A stretch of DNA of 64,000 nucleotides from JAMZMI01 sp964353015 (GCA_964353015.1 CAYGUA010000002.1:195706-259705); one strand, 5' to 3'. Counted from the stretch's first letter, positions 44,295 to 54,060 are shown. Translations and numbers: made by a program. Notes: generated by a model from the letters alone, not told the origin.

Positions 44295-45581
44295 ATGAAC
44301 AAATTTGTTGCGATTCTGATTTTCTTCCTTGTCCGTTTCGATGGCTTTACCCAACCGAAACCACAAGAATTCACATCTAACTATTCTGAATATCTCTTTG
44401 AAGTAACAAAAGTGATGGTGCATGATATAGTAAACCCTCCTGCAGCTGCGAGGTACTATGCTTATATCAATCTTGCAGCTTATCTGGCTTCAGGAAAAAA
44501 AGAACTTGTCCCTCATATACTCAATCGATTCAACGCACATCCAGGTCAGAAGGTCAACCTTCCACTTGCTTCTACATTCGCACTTATTCACACAGCTCGC
44601 CTTATACTACCCTCAGGGGAGACACTTTCTTCTTTGGAACAGGATCTTCTAAAAAAGGCTTCTGACAATTATGAATTGAATGCAAAAGTTATTTCCGCAA
44701 GTCAACAGTTTGGGGAAAAAGCATCTGACTTTGTAGTTAAATATTCTAAAACAGACGGATTTTCAAGCCTCAGCACACTTGTGGGATACACACCAAAAAA
44801 CACAGAAGGATCATGGTATCCAACACCTCCAGCTTATATAGAGGCTATAGAACCACACTGGAACACTCTCCGTACCTTCTTTATTGATTCCGCCTCACAA
44901 TTTGCACCCTCACCTCCTGTAACATTTGATATGGATACATCAAGTGCATTTTACAAAGAACAGCTAATGGGCGTATACAATGCCGTGAAAAACATAACAT
45001 CTGAACAGGTGGAAATTGCCAAGTTTTGGGATTGCAATCCATTCATGGTAAGATTCGTGGGCCACACGACCATAGGGATGAAAAAAATCACCCCAGGTGG
45101 CCATTGGATGGGAATAACCGGTATTGCCACGAAAAAAGCCGGCTTTGATTTTTATGAAACCGTACATGCTCACGCCCTTGTAGCTCTTACCTTACATGAC
45201 GCTTTCGTGAGCTGCTGGGATGAAAAATACAGAAGTGAGAGAATCCGACCTGAAACGGTCATCAATCAGCGCATTGATGACCAATGGAAGCCGATTTTAC
45301 AGACACCTCCATTTCCAGAATATACTAGTGGACATAGTGTAGCATCAGGTGCTGCCTCAACGGTATTGACAGAAATATTTGGAGATGGTTTTGAGTTCGT
45401 GGATGATACTGAAACCTATTTCGGTTTACCTGAAAGAAGCTTTAAATCTTTCAACCATGCTGCTGATGAAGCAGCCATAAGCCGATTGTACGGAGGCATT
45501 CACTATATTGACGCATGCGAAATAGGCCTGAAGCAAGGCAGAAATATTGGGCAGCTCATTGTTCAGAAAATCAACAAATAA
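44295..45581 (+). CDS. Exported vanadium haloperoxidase / PAP2-superfamily protein
   Basis: A 428-residue protein with an N-terminal signal (FVAILIFFLVRFDGFTQ). The vanadate-binding signature is present in three parts: KYRSERIRPE (KX6RP), FPEYTSGHSVASG (the SGH motif) and SRLYGGIHYID (SRX5H). Such folds bind vanadate and oxidise halides with hydrogen peroxide, or act as acid phosphatases. Key residues for vanadium binding appear complete, but halide specificity cannot be told. It is 2 bases after the FG-GAP gene and followed by a cytosolic Gfo/Idh/MocA gene. This pairing with glycan enzymes is unusual. Confidence 0.85.
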   Translation: MNKFVAILIFFLVRFDGFTQPKPQEFTSNYSEYLFEVTKVMVHDIVNPPAAARYYAYINLAAYLASGKKELVPHILNRFNAHPGQKVNLPLASTFALIHTARLILPSGETLSSLEQDLLKKASDNYELNAKVISASQQFGEKASDFVVKYSKTDGFSSLSTLVGYTPKNTEGSWYPTPPAYIEAIEPHWNTLRTFFIDSASQFAPSPPVTFDMDTSSAFYKEQLMGVYNAVKNITSEQVEIAKFWDCNPFMVRFVGHTTIGMKKITPGGHWMGITGIATKKAGFDFYETVHAHALVALTLHDAFVSCWDEKYRSERIRPETVINQRIDDQWKPILQTPPFPEYTSGHSVASGAASTVLTEIFGDGFEFVDDTETYFGLPERSFKSFNHAADEAAISRLYGGIHYIDACEIGLKQGRNIGQLIVQKINK

Positions 45582-45593
45582 CCGATATTCAAT

Positions 45594-46616
45594 ATGCGAA
45601 AATTACGGTTTGGGATTGTCGGGTACGGCAGCATTGCATCACATCATATTAAGAGTATTGAAGCGCTTGAACATTGTGAATTAGTAGCCTTAACGAGTAG
45701 CAATGAACAAAAGCGGGAAGCTGCAAAAGCCAAATTTGGAATAAAGGTCTTTGAACATATCGAAGATATGGTCGCCCTTCCTGAACTTGATGTAGTCAGC
45801 ATTTGCACACCAAACGGCTTTCATATGGACCCCTGTCTCGCAGCAGCCAAAGCGGGGAAGCATGTGATCACCGAAAAACCTCTCGAAATCAGTGTCGAAC
45901 GGTGTAAACAGATGATTGAAGCTTGTGAATCTGCCGGTGTGACATTGGCCTGCATATTCCAAAACAGATACATACCTGGATACCGTGAATTGATACAGAT
46001 TGTCAAGGGTGGACATCTTGGCAAATTCATACTAGGCAATGCTTATGTAAAATGGTTTAGGCCGACGCAATACTATTCTTCGAATAATTGGAGAGGAACT
46101 CTGAATGGAGATGGTGGTGCGGCACTAATTACCCAGTCTATTCATTATATCGACCAATTAATCAACGTGATGGGACCGGTAAAATCAGTGATAGCTAAGA
46201 CCAAGACACTTCATCACAATATCGAAGGAGAGGATATTGGTACCGCTATCTTGGAGTTTGAAAATGGTGCACTGGGTACGATAGAGGGAAGTACAGCTAT
46301 ATTCGCAGGCTTCCCTGAGCGACTGGAAATTCATGGGAATGAAGGAAGCATAGTCTTGGAATCTGGAGCCATTACCCAATGCATCTTAAAAAATCCTATA
46401 GATAGAGATGATTCCAAATCAAGCGGTACTACCTCTGGATCCTCAGACCCCACAGCAGTTGACCTGTCTCTTCACATTGCACAATATGCTCATATAACAG
46501 AATGCATTCTTAATGAAAAGACTCCCGAAGTAGATGGTCATGAAGCCCTAAAGTCAATTCGCGTGTTGGAGGCAATTTACCAATCCGCAAAGTCCGGTCG
46601 CCAAGTGGATTTGTAA
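45594..46616 (+). CDS. Cytosolic Gfo/Idh/MocA-family oxidoreductase
   Basis: A 340-residue protein without a signal, so it acts in the cytosol, unlike the other two in the window. The NAD-binding motif GIVGYGSIASHH is near residue 7, and CTPNGFHMDP with HVITEKPLEIS (about 87-100) follows. GDGGAALITQSIHYIDQLI carries the family's His/Asp-type catalytic region. It probably oxidises or epimerises an imported sugar (myo-inositol dehydrogenase-like), but the substrate is not evident. It is the last gene of the operon that begins at 39521, 12 bases after the haloperoxidase gene. Confidence 0.9.
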   Translation: MRKLRFGIVGYGSIASHHIKSIEALEHCELVALTSSNEQKREAAKAKFGIKVFEHIEDMVALPELDVVSICTPNGFHMDPCLAAAKAGKHVITEKPLEISVERCKQMIEACESAGVTLACIFQNRYIPGYRELIQIVKGGHLGKFILGNAYVKWFRPTQYYSSNNWRGTLNGDGGAALITQSIHYIDQLINVMGPVKSVIAKTKTLHHNIEGEDIGTAILEFENGALGTIEGSTAIFAGFPERLEIHGNEGSIVLESGAITQCILKNPIDRDDSKSSGTTSGSSDPTAVDLSLHIAQYAHITECILNEKTPEVDGHEALKSIRVLEAIYQSAKSGRQVDL

Positions 46617-46674
46617 GTTAGGAAAAAGAATAAAATCTGCTCTATTTCCATTGAAACTGATCTAAATCATGCCA

Positions 46675-46686
46675 TTACACGTGTAA
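46675..46686. promoter_or_regulatory. Palindromic operator, copy 6 (TTACACGTGTAA)
   Basis: A perfect 12-base palindrome (14 with flanks ATTACACGTGTAAT), 43 bases before the start of the 1228-residue protein. No clear -7 box was found beside it. Confidence 0.65.
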
Positions 46687-46729
46687 TCTATTTACATTAG
46701 AATTATCGAAATACAAAAATGGGATAGCT

Positions 46730-49700
46730 ATGAAAAATCTATTTACAACGATATTATACTTATCAAGTGTGTTATTAAAAGCTCAAAACACAGAGTTAAC
46801 TGTTGGGTTATCCACTAATGAAAACGACCGGGTGGATGGTCAGGTAAGCATCCGTTATGATGAATTTTTTCTTGAATCAGAAATTGTAAATAACCAAGCT
46901 TACTTTGATCTGGGTCCTGTTCCTTTAAATACCGACATAGCCTCCATACCTCCTAAACTATACCCCAACCCCAGTTTAGATGGTCAGGTGACTTTGGAAC
47001 TTCCCTTAGGTCGTGCTTTTATCAGAGTTTATGGGTTGGACGGCAAGCTCATAGGTCAGTTCGATAGTGAATCAACCCATTCAAACTTTATAGAAACCAA
47101 TTATCGGCTGGTTATTTTCTCAATACAAACCGAAAATCAAATCTATCATCAAAAGCTTTTCATAAATCAAGACGTACTACAAGTGAACCTTAAACCAAAA
47201 TCATCAGAGAGTGTCATAACTTCTTCAATCACTACACAGAGTCCAGGAGAGTATGCTGAACAATACGATGTGGTATACTCTCACCCCGAAGGTAAATTTG
47301 ATACCATTTATTCACTGGTAAATATTAAACCTGGTATCCACAATAAACATCAAATAGTGACCAGCGCATCCAGATCAAGGTTGATCGTAAATAATGGAAG
47401 TAAAAGTGGTTACTACCCTATTTCCGACTCGGTAGAAATATCGGCCAATCAAGCTGAAGATGGTTGGAAATTTACAGGGTGGTATGGAAATACAGGTGCC
47501 GTAGCAAATATTAATTCAGCAGTAACAAAGATAAAAATCGGCAAAAATGATCAATCGGTCACGGCTCTATATAAGCTAACCGACAATAAAGTTCAACTCC
47601 CTATTGAAGTGATGGGTGCCCCTGGCCATGTGGAAGAAATCGTATTAGACTTATCTGGAAAACTGGAATTAGTTGATCATCTTTTTGTTTTGGTTCACAA
47701 TGTTTCCTATCAGGAAAAGGCAAGCATGCGTATAAACGATGGAAATTGGCTACCGATATCAAATAACAACTCAGCGATACAGATCGGATCACCAGACAAA
47801 GAGTATGGCGGATTTGGTGGTGGATACAGTTCCGTGAAATTCACCATCCCAAAAGATGATTTGAGCTTAATTAATGGTGTAAATACCATTGCATTCAGAT
47901 ACAATATGCGCAAAGGCCCAACCGCGGGATATCGAGTAATCAAAGTCAACTTTCAAGACTCGAATGGCAATTCACTAATTCCTGAGGAGGTATTTGTGCC
48001 GGATGACCCTGCACATTGGGAACCCGTTTTAAAAGATGAAGAGGATATTATTCAAGGTCAGGTACTCTGGTCGTCTTATGACCTTGGTATTAAGGCCAAA
48101 TGTGCGGATTGCCATACAAGCACGGGAATGGATCTCAAATATTTTAATGTTTCGAATAAGACCATAGTGGAGCAGGCTAAAAAAAGCGGCCTTACACAGA
48201 TAGAAGGGGAGCAAATTGCCTCTTACATCAGGTCATTGAATTTTGAAGCTCCTTCACAAGCACGACCATACAATCCTCCCTACCAGCCCGGTCCCGGACT
48301 GGACGATAGGCCTCCATTTGAATGGGCCGCAGGTGCAGGACTAGATATGGTACTCGATTCAGACGAAGAGATGCTTCCGTATATCTTCCCAGAGGGCACT
48401 TCGGATGAGGCATTGAGGAAGGTATTTGACCTGAAAGGAACTTTGAATATTAGAGAAATGCCCATTGCCTTTCAACTACCTAGCTGGATTGATTGGATAC
48501 CCGAAACGCATCCCAAGGACATGATGTCCGATCAATCTTATGATGAGGTTGTGGAAGGAATTGGATTATGGAACAGGCAGGCTGGTACCTACGGGTATAA
48601 CAATGTAAAAGAAGACTTAACCGTTAATGGCGTTGATTTTTATAATCAGAATAGAGGACAGCTAATGTCAAAACTCGAAGAATTGGGAAGCGGTCCACAG
48701 GACTTTCTATTCAAAGACTGGACAGATTCAGATGGTGTGTTTTGGTGGACCATTACGGCCAGTCCTGGTTTGGATAAGAATACCACAAACTTGAGAGATG
48801 AAGATTATAAGTTGAATCTGGCAAAATTCAATGCCGTAAAACATTGGGAAATTATGCACGAGTTCGATATTCAAGGCATTCAACCTAAGGATGAACCCTA
48901 TGCTGAACGGATGCAATGGCCCTTTAACAATTGGACAGTATTTGCCATTGCTCCCCATATCGTGGGAGATCAACGAGGAAATTCAACCATGGTGGGGCAA
49001 AACCAAGAAGTTGGATACTACTTCAGCATGGCCTGGTATCAGCTTCAGATGATTCTTAACAGCGGGATGCGAAATCCAAGCGGAGTGACTCCGGTGGACT
49101 GGTCGTACAATTTTGCACATATTACACTTCCCGGTCATTATACCGGTTATCTCCAGCCGCTTCTTCTTTTTCAAAACTTGATAAAAGCATATCAACAACG
49201 GGATAATGATGTTTCGACAAATGAATACCCATTGGTAAATAAGACTGCATGGAACATGCGCGAGGTGAGTCCATGGCGTCTTTACAGCGATACTTATGGA
49301 AACGACCAAACACATGCCCAACTTGATGAATATGAGGAAGGACTAAGGGCTAAATTAACCAGCCACATGCTTCGCATGTTTATGGAAAAAGTGGGCTCGT
49401 TAGATGAGTCTGACTGGCCAAGAGGGTACGATGAATGGGATAACATTGAACCTGCCGATTATGTACCGACAGCCAATGATTTTGGTGGCTGCTTATTTCC
49501 CAACCCAGGGTCGGGATGTACCGATATTCAAAACACCAATGAGGCCAATGCTATTTATACGATCATCCCTTTATTTCAGGAAATGGGGGTTGATTCAATA
49601 ACGGTAATCGAGCTCGTTGACTGGGCTGCCGAAATGTGGCCTTTAGGTAATTGGGATAAGTTTAAGCGAGACTGCAACGTACATGATGGAGCTCCATTTA

Positions 49701-50416
49701 ATCCGACTCTATTAGATGATTTAGATACTTTGAGACTCTGGGATAACTTGAACGCTATCAACAATATTGTTAATACTTCTCACAGCAAAGTAGGCGACTA
49801 TATTGATAACACTGTGATTAGGTATTTGGATATGATTCACCCTTATTTTGATTTTCCGGGAAGTGCCGAGGTTTCGTTTTCTAATCAAAATGGCGCTTCA
49901 ATCTTGAAACTGGGCTATGAGGTTGATTGTGAACCGGTAAGCTATACTTATCAATATGACGAGCAAAATTCCCACCACCAGATTATAAAGAATAATGAAG
50001 TGCTGTATTCAGTAACACAATCATTAAGCGGAGGTAGCACAGAGCTGTTCGATTATTCAAGATTATCAAACGATCCCGAAAACGATCATTATAAACGCGT
50101 AAGAAAAACGGTAACCGGTTCGGATGTCAGAATAATTATTTCAACACCGGAATCATGGAACGCTTCCTTCGTTAATTACTATTCAGATTTTAGCTATTCA
50201 ACGGCTGATTTATCCGGGAGCTTCTTTTACAGGCTATCACCAAGTGAAGAATTTGAATCCGGCAGTCCCAATTGGCAAAACTCCTGGTGGATGGTCTCAT
50301 ATTGGACCGAAGATGCTACCAGTGGTGAGTATTGGACAAAGGATGTTTTGAACTTCACTGGTGGTCGTTATGATGGCAATACAGCAACTAACTATCAGTA
50401 TTCTGGGACGTGGTAA
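46730..50416 (+). CDS. Multidomain exported protein with monohaem cytochrome c motif
   Basis: A 1228-residue protein with a signal peptide (FTTILYLSSVLLKAQ). Domains seen in order: a YPNPS-containing module at about 75-148 that resembles T9SS sorting domains but is near the N-terminus; an InlB B-repeat-like segment at about 208-282 (GYYPISDSVEIS, GWKFTGWYG); a beta-rich region; a cytochrome c-type CADCH motif at 458-462 followed by a helix-rich region up to about 510; a long unrecognised region with many Trp and Asp; and a C-terminal module (about 1003-1228) shared with the lipoprotein at 59044. No second haem motif is present. Redox or electron transfer with the exported dehydrogenases is possible but inferred. 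It is transcribed alone behind an operator. Confidence 0.75.
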   Translation: MKNLFTTILYLSSVLLKAQNTELTVGLSTNENDRVDGQVSIRYDEFFLESEIVNNQAYFDLGPVPLNTDIASIPPKLYPNPSLDGQVTLELPLGRAFIRVYGLDGKLIGQFDSESTHSNFIETNYRLVIFSIQTENQIYHQKLFINQDVLQVNLKPKSSESVITSSITTQSPGEYAEQYDVVYSHPEGKFDTIYSLVNIKPGIHNKHQIVTSASRSRLIVNNGSKSGYYPISDSVEISANQAEDGWKFTGWYGNTGAVANINSAVTKIKIGKNDQSVTALYKLTDNKVQLPIEVMGAPGHVEEIVLDLSGKLELVDHLFVLVHNVSYQEKASMRINDGNWLPISNNNSAIQIGSPDKEYGGFGGGYSSVKFTIPKDDLSLINGVNTIAFRYNMRKGPTAGYRVIKVNFQDSNGNSLIPEEVFVPDDPAHWEPVLKDEEDIIQGQVLWSSYDLGIKAKCADCHTSTGMDLKYFNVSNKTIVEQAKKSGLTQIEGEQIASYIRSLNFEAPSQARPYNPPYQPGPGLDDRPPFEWAAGAGLDMVLDSDEEMLPYIFPEGTSDEALRKVFDLKGTLNIREMPIAFQLPSWIDWIPETHPKDMMSDQSYDEVVEGIGLWNRQAGTYGYNNVKEDLTVNGVDFYNQNRGQLMSKLEELGSGPQDFLFKDWTDSDGVFWWTITASPGLDKNTTNLRDEDYKLNLAKFNAVKHWEIMHEFDIQGIQPKDEPYAERMQWPFNNWTVFAIAPHIVGDQRGNSTMVGQNQEVGYYFSMAWYQLQMILNSGMRNPSGVTPVDWSYNFAHITLPGHYTGYLQPLLLFQNLIKAYQQRDNDVSTNEYPLVNKTAWNMREVSPWRLYSDTYGNDQTHAQLDEYEEGLRAKLTSHMLRMFMEKVGSLDESDWPRGYDEWDNIEPADYVPTANDFGGCLFPNPGSGCTDIQNTNEANAIYTIIPLFQEMGVDSITVIELVDWAAEMWPLGNWDKFKRDCNVHDGAPFNPTLLDDLDTLRLWDNLNAINNIVNTSHSKVGDYIDNTVIRYLDMIHPYFDFPGSAEVSFSNQNGASILKLGYEVDCEPVSYTYQYDEQNSHHQIIKNNEVLYSVTQSLSGGSTELFDYSRLSNDPENDHYKRVRKTVTGSDVRIIISTPESWNASFVNYYSDFSYSTADLSGSFFYRLSPSEEFESGSPNWQNSWWMVSYWTEDATSGEYWTKDVLNFTGGRYDGNTATNYQYSGTW

Positions 50417-50489
50417 TAAGTTATTCTTGATTTAGTCTTGCGAAAAGTGGGCTTAAGTCACACAATTCCCGTATGTAAAAAGGGATCAG

Positions 50490-52766
50490 CTACGGAATTT
50501 TGATCAATTTCAAAACTCCTCCATTGATTAGTCGATCATGGTCAATTCGTGAATTTTGTATTCTTTCCTTATTGAAATAGATTTCTGAAAGTTCTCTTTC
50601 CACTTTATTTCCTTCAACTTGAATTACAAGCTGATCACCCGGATAGTATCCAGGATGCAGCTGGATTTCAACCCTATCAAAAGCCGGACTTCCAATAAGA
50701 TATTTCGGATTGTCTTCAGTACCTCCAGTCAGTTGAAAAAGTCCCATCTTCATCAAAACAGCTAAACTACCCATTAGGCCTTGATCCTCGTCTCCACTGT
50801 AACCTGTGCTGGTAGATAAACCATTAAAGACCTCCTCCACTACCCTGGAAGACCAATATTGACTTAAGTCTGGTCGGTCTAGTTCATGAAACATGAAAGC
50901 GGTTTGAATGGATGGCTGATTGCCATAATTAATTGGAATACGGCTATAAAGACTATCCTGTTCCTGCGCATGAGCTTTGCCAGATGTGAAGTTGAGTTTT
51001 TCGGCCTCTTGAAATTGCCTATCTAATCTATCAGCTGCGAACTCCACTCCTCCCATAAGTTCAGCCAGCCCCTGAACATCGTGAGGTACAAACCATGTGG
51101 ATTGTGCGCCATTGCTTTCATTAAACCCGTTTTCATACTGATAAGGATCGAAATCAACTTTCCAATGACCATCCACATCTTTAGGTCTCATCCAGCCTGA
51201 CTCAGGGTCATAAACGTTTTGATAATTTTTGGCTCTTTTAAGGAAGTAAATGGCATCCTCCTCATGTCCCAACTTGATGGCAAGTTGAGCGAGCGTCCAA
51301 TCCTGGTAGGCATATTCAGCCGTGAGACTAGCTCCATCCTGATGAAACCCAAAGTCATTACCTTCGGGTATCGGATAGGGAACATATCCTTTTGAAATGT
51401 AATATTCCAGACCTCCTCCGAAACCTGAGGTATGCTCATACCCAGCTTTGGACATAATTCCTCCGCTCATGTGCTCCTTTTTCAAAGCCTGATAAATCTC
51501 TTCCAGTTCTTCTTTTATTATTCCTTTTTGAATAGCACTTACGATAAATGGGGTAGCTGTAGCACCAGTCATCACGAAGGTATAATTACCCCCGGAAGGA
51601 CCTCTGGGCACTCTACCTCCATCCTTGTAGTACTGCATCAATGAAAGCACAAAATCCTCATAGATTTCCGGATACACTAAACCCCATAATGTCGTAAGTG
51701 TCCACTGAGCACCCCAAAAAGAATCGGAATTATGGTGGTTAAATTGTGGTTCACCTATCTCATTCAAAGGAAGCTGACCTATACGAAAAGTCTGTCCTGT
51801 GTTATCAGGATAAGCTCCATTTACATCATTGATCACTCTTCTTCCCTGCAGTGAATGCCAAAGGTCGGTATAGAATCTCCTTTGCTCTTTCGCTGTTCCT
51901 CCAATCACCTTGATCCGGCCAAGAAGCTTGTTCCATTCCATACATGACTCATTAACTACCCGTTGAAAATCCCAATGGCTCAATTCGGCGTTTAGATTCT
52001 GCCATGCATTCTTTTCAGAAGTGTAGGAAATGGATACTTTCATTTTAAGCTCTTCCAGGTCTTGATCAAAGATGATTAGATAATTACCTGATTTTTTATC
52101 CTGATCAAAAGATTGAATCGGGCTATCAAAAGTGAGATGAAAGAAAATCGTTGTTGGCTTAGGTCGACGAATAGTGGGCTCACAGACCACTTTTCCAGAC
52201 AGGTTCTTCTCATCGAATTGATCAATGACTCCTCCGCTATTGAGTGCCGGTCCTAGCATCCCATTCAGGTTCAAAAGCACTGCAGGCTCACCTTTCTTAT
52301 TGAAGGTGTATTGATGAAATCCTACCCTTTTAGTACTGGTAAGTTCTGCGCTAATGTCATACCTATCTAACTCAAGACGATGATATCCTGGAGAGACCTG
52401 CTCCTTTGCATGATCAAATTCGGAGTAGAAATTATCATAGATATCGTCTTGATTCTCATCTCGCAGATCAACGGGCATCACCGAAAGACCCGAAAGCTGC
52501 CAGGCGTGGATGTGACTAAATCCCATGACCGTATCGGTATTGTAGCGATATCCGCTCCCCCATGCACCTCCAACCTGCGTATCAGGACTTAGGTTAACCA
52601 TTCCAAAGGGTCGGCATGCAGATGAGAAGAAAAACCAACGTGAGTTTTCCGTATCGAGTAATGGATAAACCAGATCGACAGGCTCTTTTTCAGATTTGGA
52701 ATCATTTTTAACTGACTCACAGGCAGTCATCGCAATCAAAACCCACAAGGAAAAAACTTTGGTCAT
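50490..52766 (-). CDS. Divergent GH92-family lipoprotein
   Basis: A 758-residue lipoprotein (VLIAMTAC, Cys about 16). It follows the GH92 layout (FGMVNLSPDTQ, GSGYRYN, GFSHIHAWQLSG, STWFVPHDVQGL, GDEDQGLMGSL), but several conserved positions differ from the two canonical members here: EGNAWQ has become ESNGAQ, and the GNEPGHH segment is YGNQPSIQ, with a Gln in place of the Glu. FIGTGGHGH at the N-terminus has become LLDTENSRWF. It may act on a different mannoside or other alpha-glycoside, or bind only. It is the last gene of the minus-strand run and converges with the 1228-residue gene. Confidence 0.8.
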   Translation of the reverse strand: MTKVFSLWVLIAMTACESVKNDSKSEKEPVDLVYPLLDTENSRWFFFSSACRPFGMVNLSPDTQVGGAWGSGYRYNTDTVMGFSHIHAWQLSGLSVMPVDLRDENQDDIYDNFYSEFDHAKEQVSPGYHRLELDRYDISAELTSTKRVGFHQYTFNKKGEPAVLLNLNGMLGPALNSGGVIDQFDEKNLSGKVVCEPTIRRPKPTTIFFHLTFDSPIQSFDQDKKSGNYLIIFDQDLEELKMKVSISYTSEKNAWQNLNAELSHWDFQRVVNESCMEWNKLLGRIKVIGGTAKEQRRFYTDLWHSLQGRRVINDVNGAYPDNTGQTFRIGQLPLNEIGEPQFNHHNSDSFWGAQWTLTTLWGLVYPEIYEDFVLSLMQYYKDGGRVPRGPSGGNYTFVMTGATATPFIVSAIQKGIIKEELEEIYQALKKEHMSGGIMSKAGYEHTSGFGGGLEYYISKGYVPYPIPEGNDFGFHQDGASLTAEYAYQDWTLAQLAIKLGHEEDAIYFLKRAKNYQNVYDPESGWMRPKDVDGHWKVDFDPYQYENGFNESNGAQSTWFVPHDVQGLAELMGGVEFAADRLDRQFQEAEKLNFTSGKAHAQEQDSLYSRIPINYGNQPSIQTAFMFHELDRPDLSQYWSSRVVEEVFNGLSTSTGYSGDEDQGLMGSLAVLMKMGLFQLTGGTEDNPKYLIGSPAFDRVEIQLHPGYYPGDQLVIQVEGNKVERELSEIYFNKERIQNSRIDHDRLINGGVLKLIKIP

Positions 52767-52827
52767 ATCATTTGATTAAACCCTAAATAAAAAATTGTCA
52801 AACCCGTCTGAATAAGAATAGCACATT

Positions 52828-53985
52828 CTATTTCACTCCCTTCTTAAGTAAATTTTTCGCTATGATATTGCGTTGTATTTGATTGGTGCCTTCGTAAATC
52901 TGAGTGATCTTGGCATCACGATAAAGGCGCTCCACTTCAAAACCTCGGATATAGCCACTACCGCCAAAAATCTGAACCGCATCCGAAGTTCTCTGCACGG
53001 CTACATCACTGGCAAACCGCTTCGCCATGCTGCATTCCATCCCTGCAGGAACATCATTGTCCAACATAACCGCCGCGCGATGCACGAGAGAGCGGGCAGC
53101 TGTAATATCGGTGGCCATATCTGCAAGCATCCATTGCAATCCCTGATTCTCAGAGATAGGTTGACCAAATTGCTTACGTACCTGAGCGTATTCCAAAGCA
53201 GCCTCAAGTCCAGCTTGTGCGATACCAACTGCCAGTGCACCAATCCCCACTCTTCCTTTTTCCAGTACACTCATCATAATATAAAAGCCTCTGTTTAGCT
53301 CCCCAAGCAGAGCATTTTCGTGTAGCAAAACATCTTCAAAAAACAAGGCTCCTATTTGTGAAGCCTTCTGACCCATTTTATGATCCTTTGGGCCTCTGGT
53401 CACTCCTTTTGCATGCAAATCGACAATAAATATGCTCATACCTCTGTGTCCTTTTTCAGGATCAGTTCTTGCAAGAACAAATCCAAGATCTGCCACGGGT
53501 GCATTGTGTATCCATTGCTTATCCCCTTTCAAAACCCAGCCATCATCAGTTCTCGTCGCAGTTGTCCTCAAACCAGAAACGTCCGAACCTGCTTCAGCCT
53601 CTGTAATGCAATAGGCAATCGTTAATTCATTTGATAGCACCTTGGCGAGGTACTTTGACCTTTGCTCCTCAGTCCCATATTTCGTTAGTAAGGTTCCGAT
53701 AAGTTCAATTACACCACACTGGTCGGCAACCGATGCATACCCCCGAGCCAATTCCTCCATGATCAGCGCATAGGCATATACATCTAGCCCTCCTCCTCCT
53801 AGCTCCTCTGGAACGGTAATACCAAAAAGTCCCTGCTCTCCCATTTTTTTATATAAATCCGAAGGAAAGCTTTCTTCTTCATCTAATCTTTCAGCAATGG
53901 GCCGGATGAATTCGTCGGAGAATTCTCTAGCCATGTCTCTGACTTGTTCGTAAATATCCAGATCCTGCTTTGGTACTTGTATCAT
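52828..53985 (-). CDS. Acyl-CoA dehydrogenase
   Basis: A 385-residue cytosolic acyl-CoA dehydrogenase: ITEAEAGSDVSG and DKQWIHNA in the middle beta domain that holds FAD and substrate, FGQPISENQGLQWMLADM, and the catalytic QIYEGTNQIQR near the C-terminus. It oxidises acyl-CoA to enoyl-CoA and passes electrons to ETF. Its place among glycan genes is odd: the gene upstream is a binding-type lipoprotein and the gene downstream a GH92. Separating gaps are 75 and 61 bases, so it may be read through or have its own promoter. It may be a housekeeping insertion with no functional link. Confidence 0.93.
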   Translation of the reverse strand: MIQVPKQDLDIYEQVRDMAREFSDEFIRPIAERLDEEESFPSDLYKKMGEQGLFGITVPEELGGGGLDVYAYALIMEELARGYASVADQCGVIELIGTLLTKYGTEEQRSKYLAKVLSNELTIAYCITEAEAGSDVSGLRTTATRTDDGWVLKGDKQWIHNAPVADLGFVLARTDPEKGHRGMSIFIVDLHAKGVTRGPKDHKMGQKASQIGALFFEDVLLHENALLGELNRGFYIMMSVLEKGRVGIGALAVGIAQAGLEAALEYAQVRKQFGQPISENQGLQWMLADMATDITAARSLVHRAAVMLDNDVPAGMECSMAKRFASDVAVQRTSDAVQIFGGSGYIRGFEVERLYRDAKITQIYEGTNQIQRNIIAKNLLKKGVK

Positions 53986-54060
53986 TTAATTCGTATCTAT
54001 TATTGGTTTTACAATTATTAGGTGAGTATTCTTTCGGATTCAAAATGACCTAAATCCCAT

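Noticed and set aside
50417..50489. Possible terminator in the convergent gap
   Set aside because: No stem-loop with a T-run could be found by eye.
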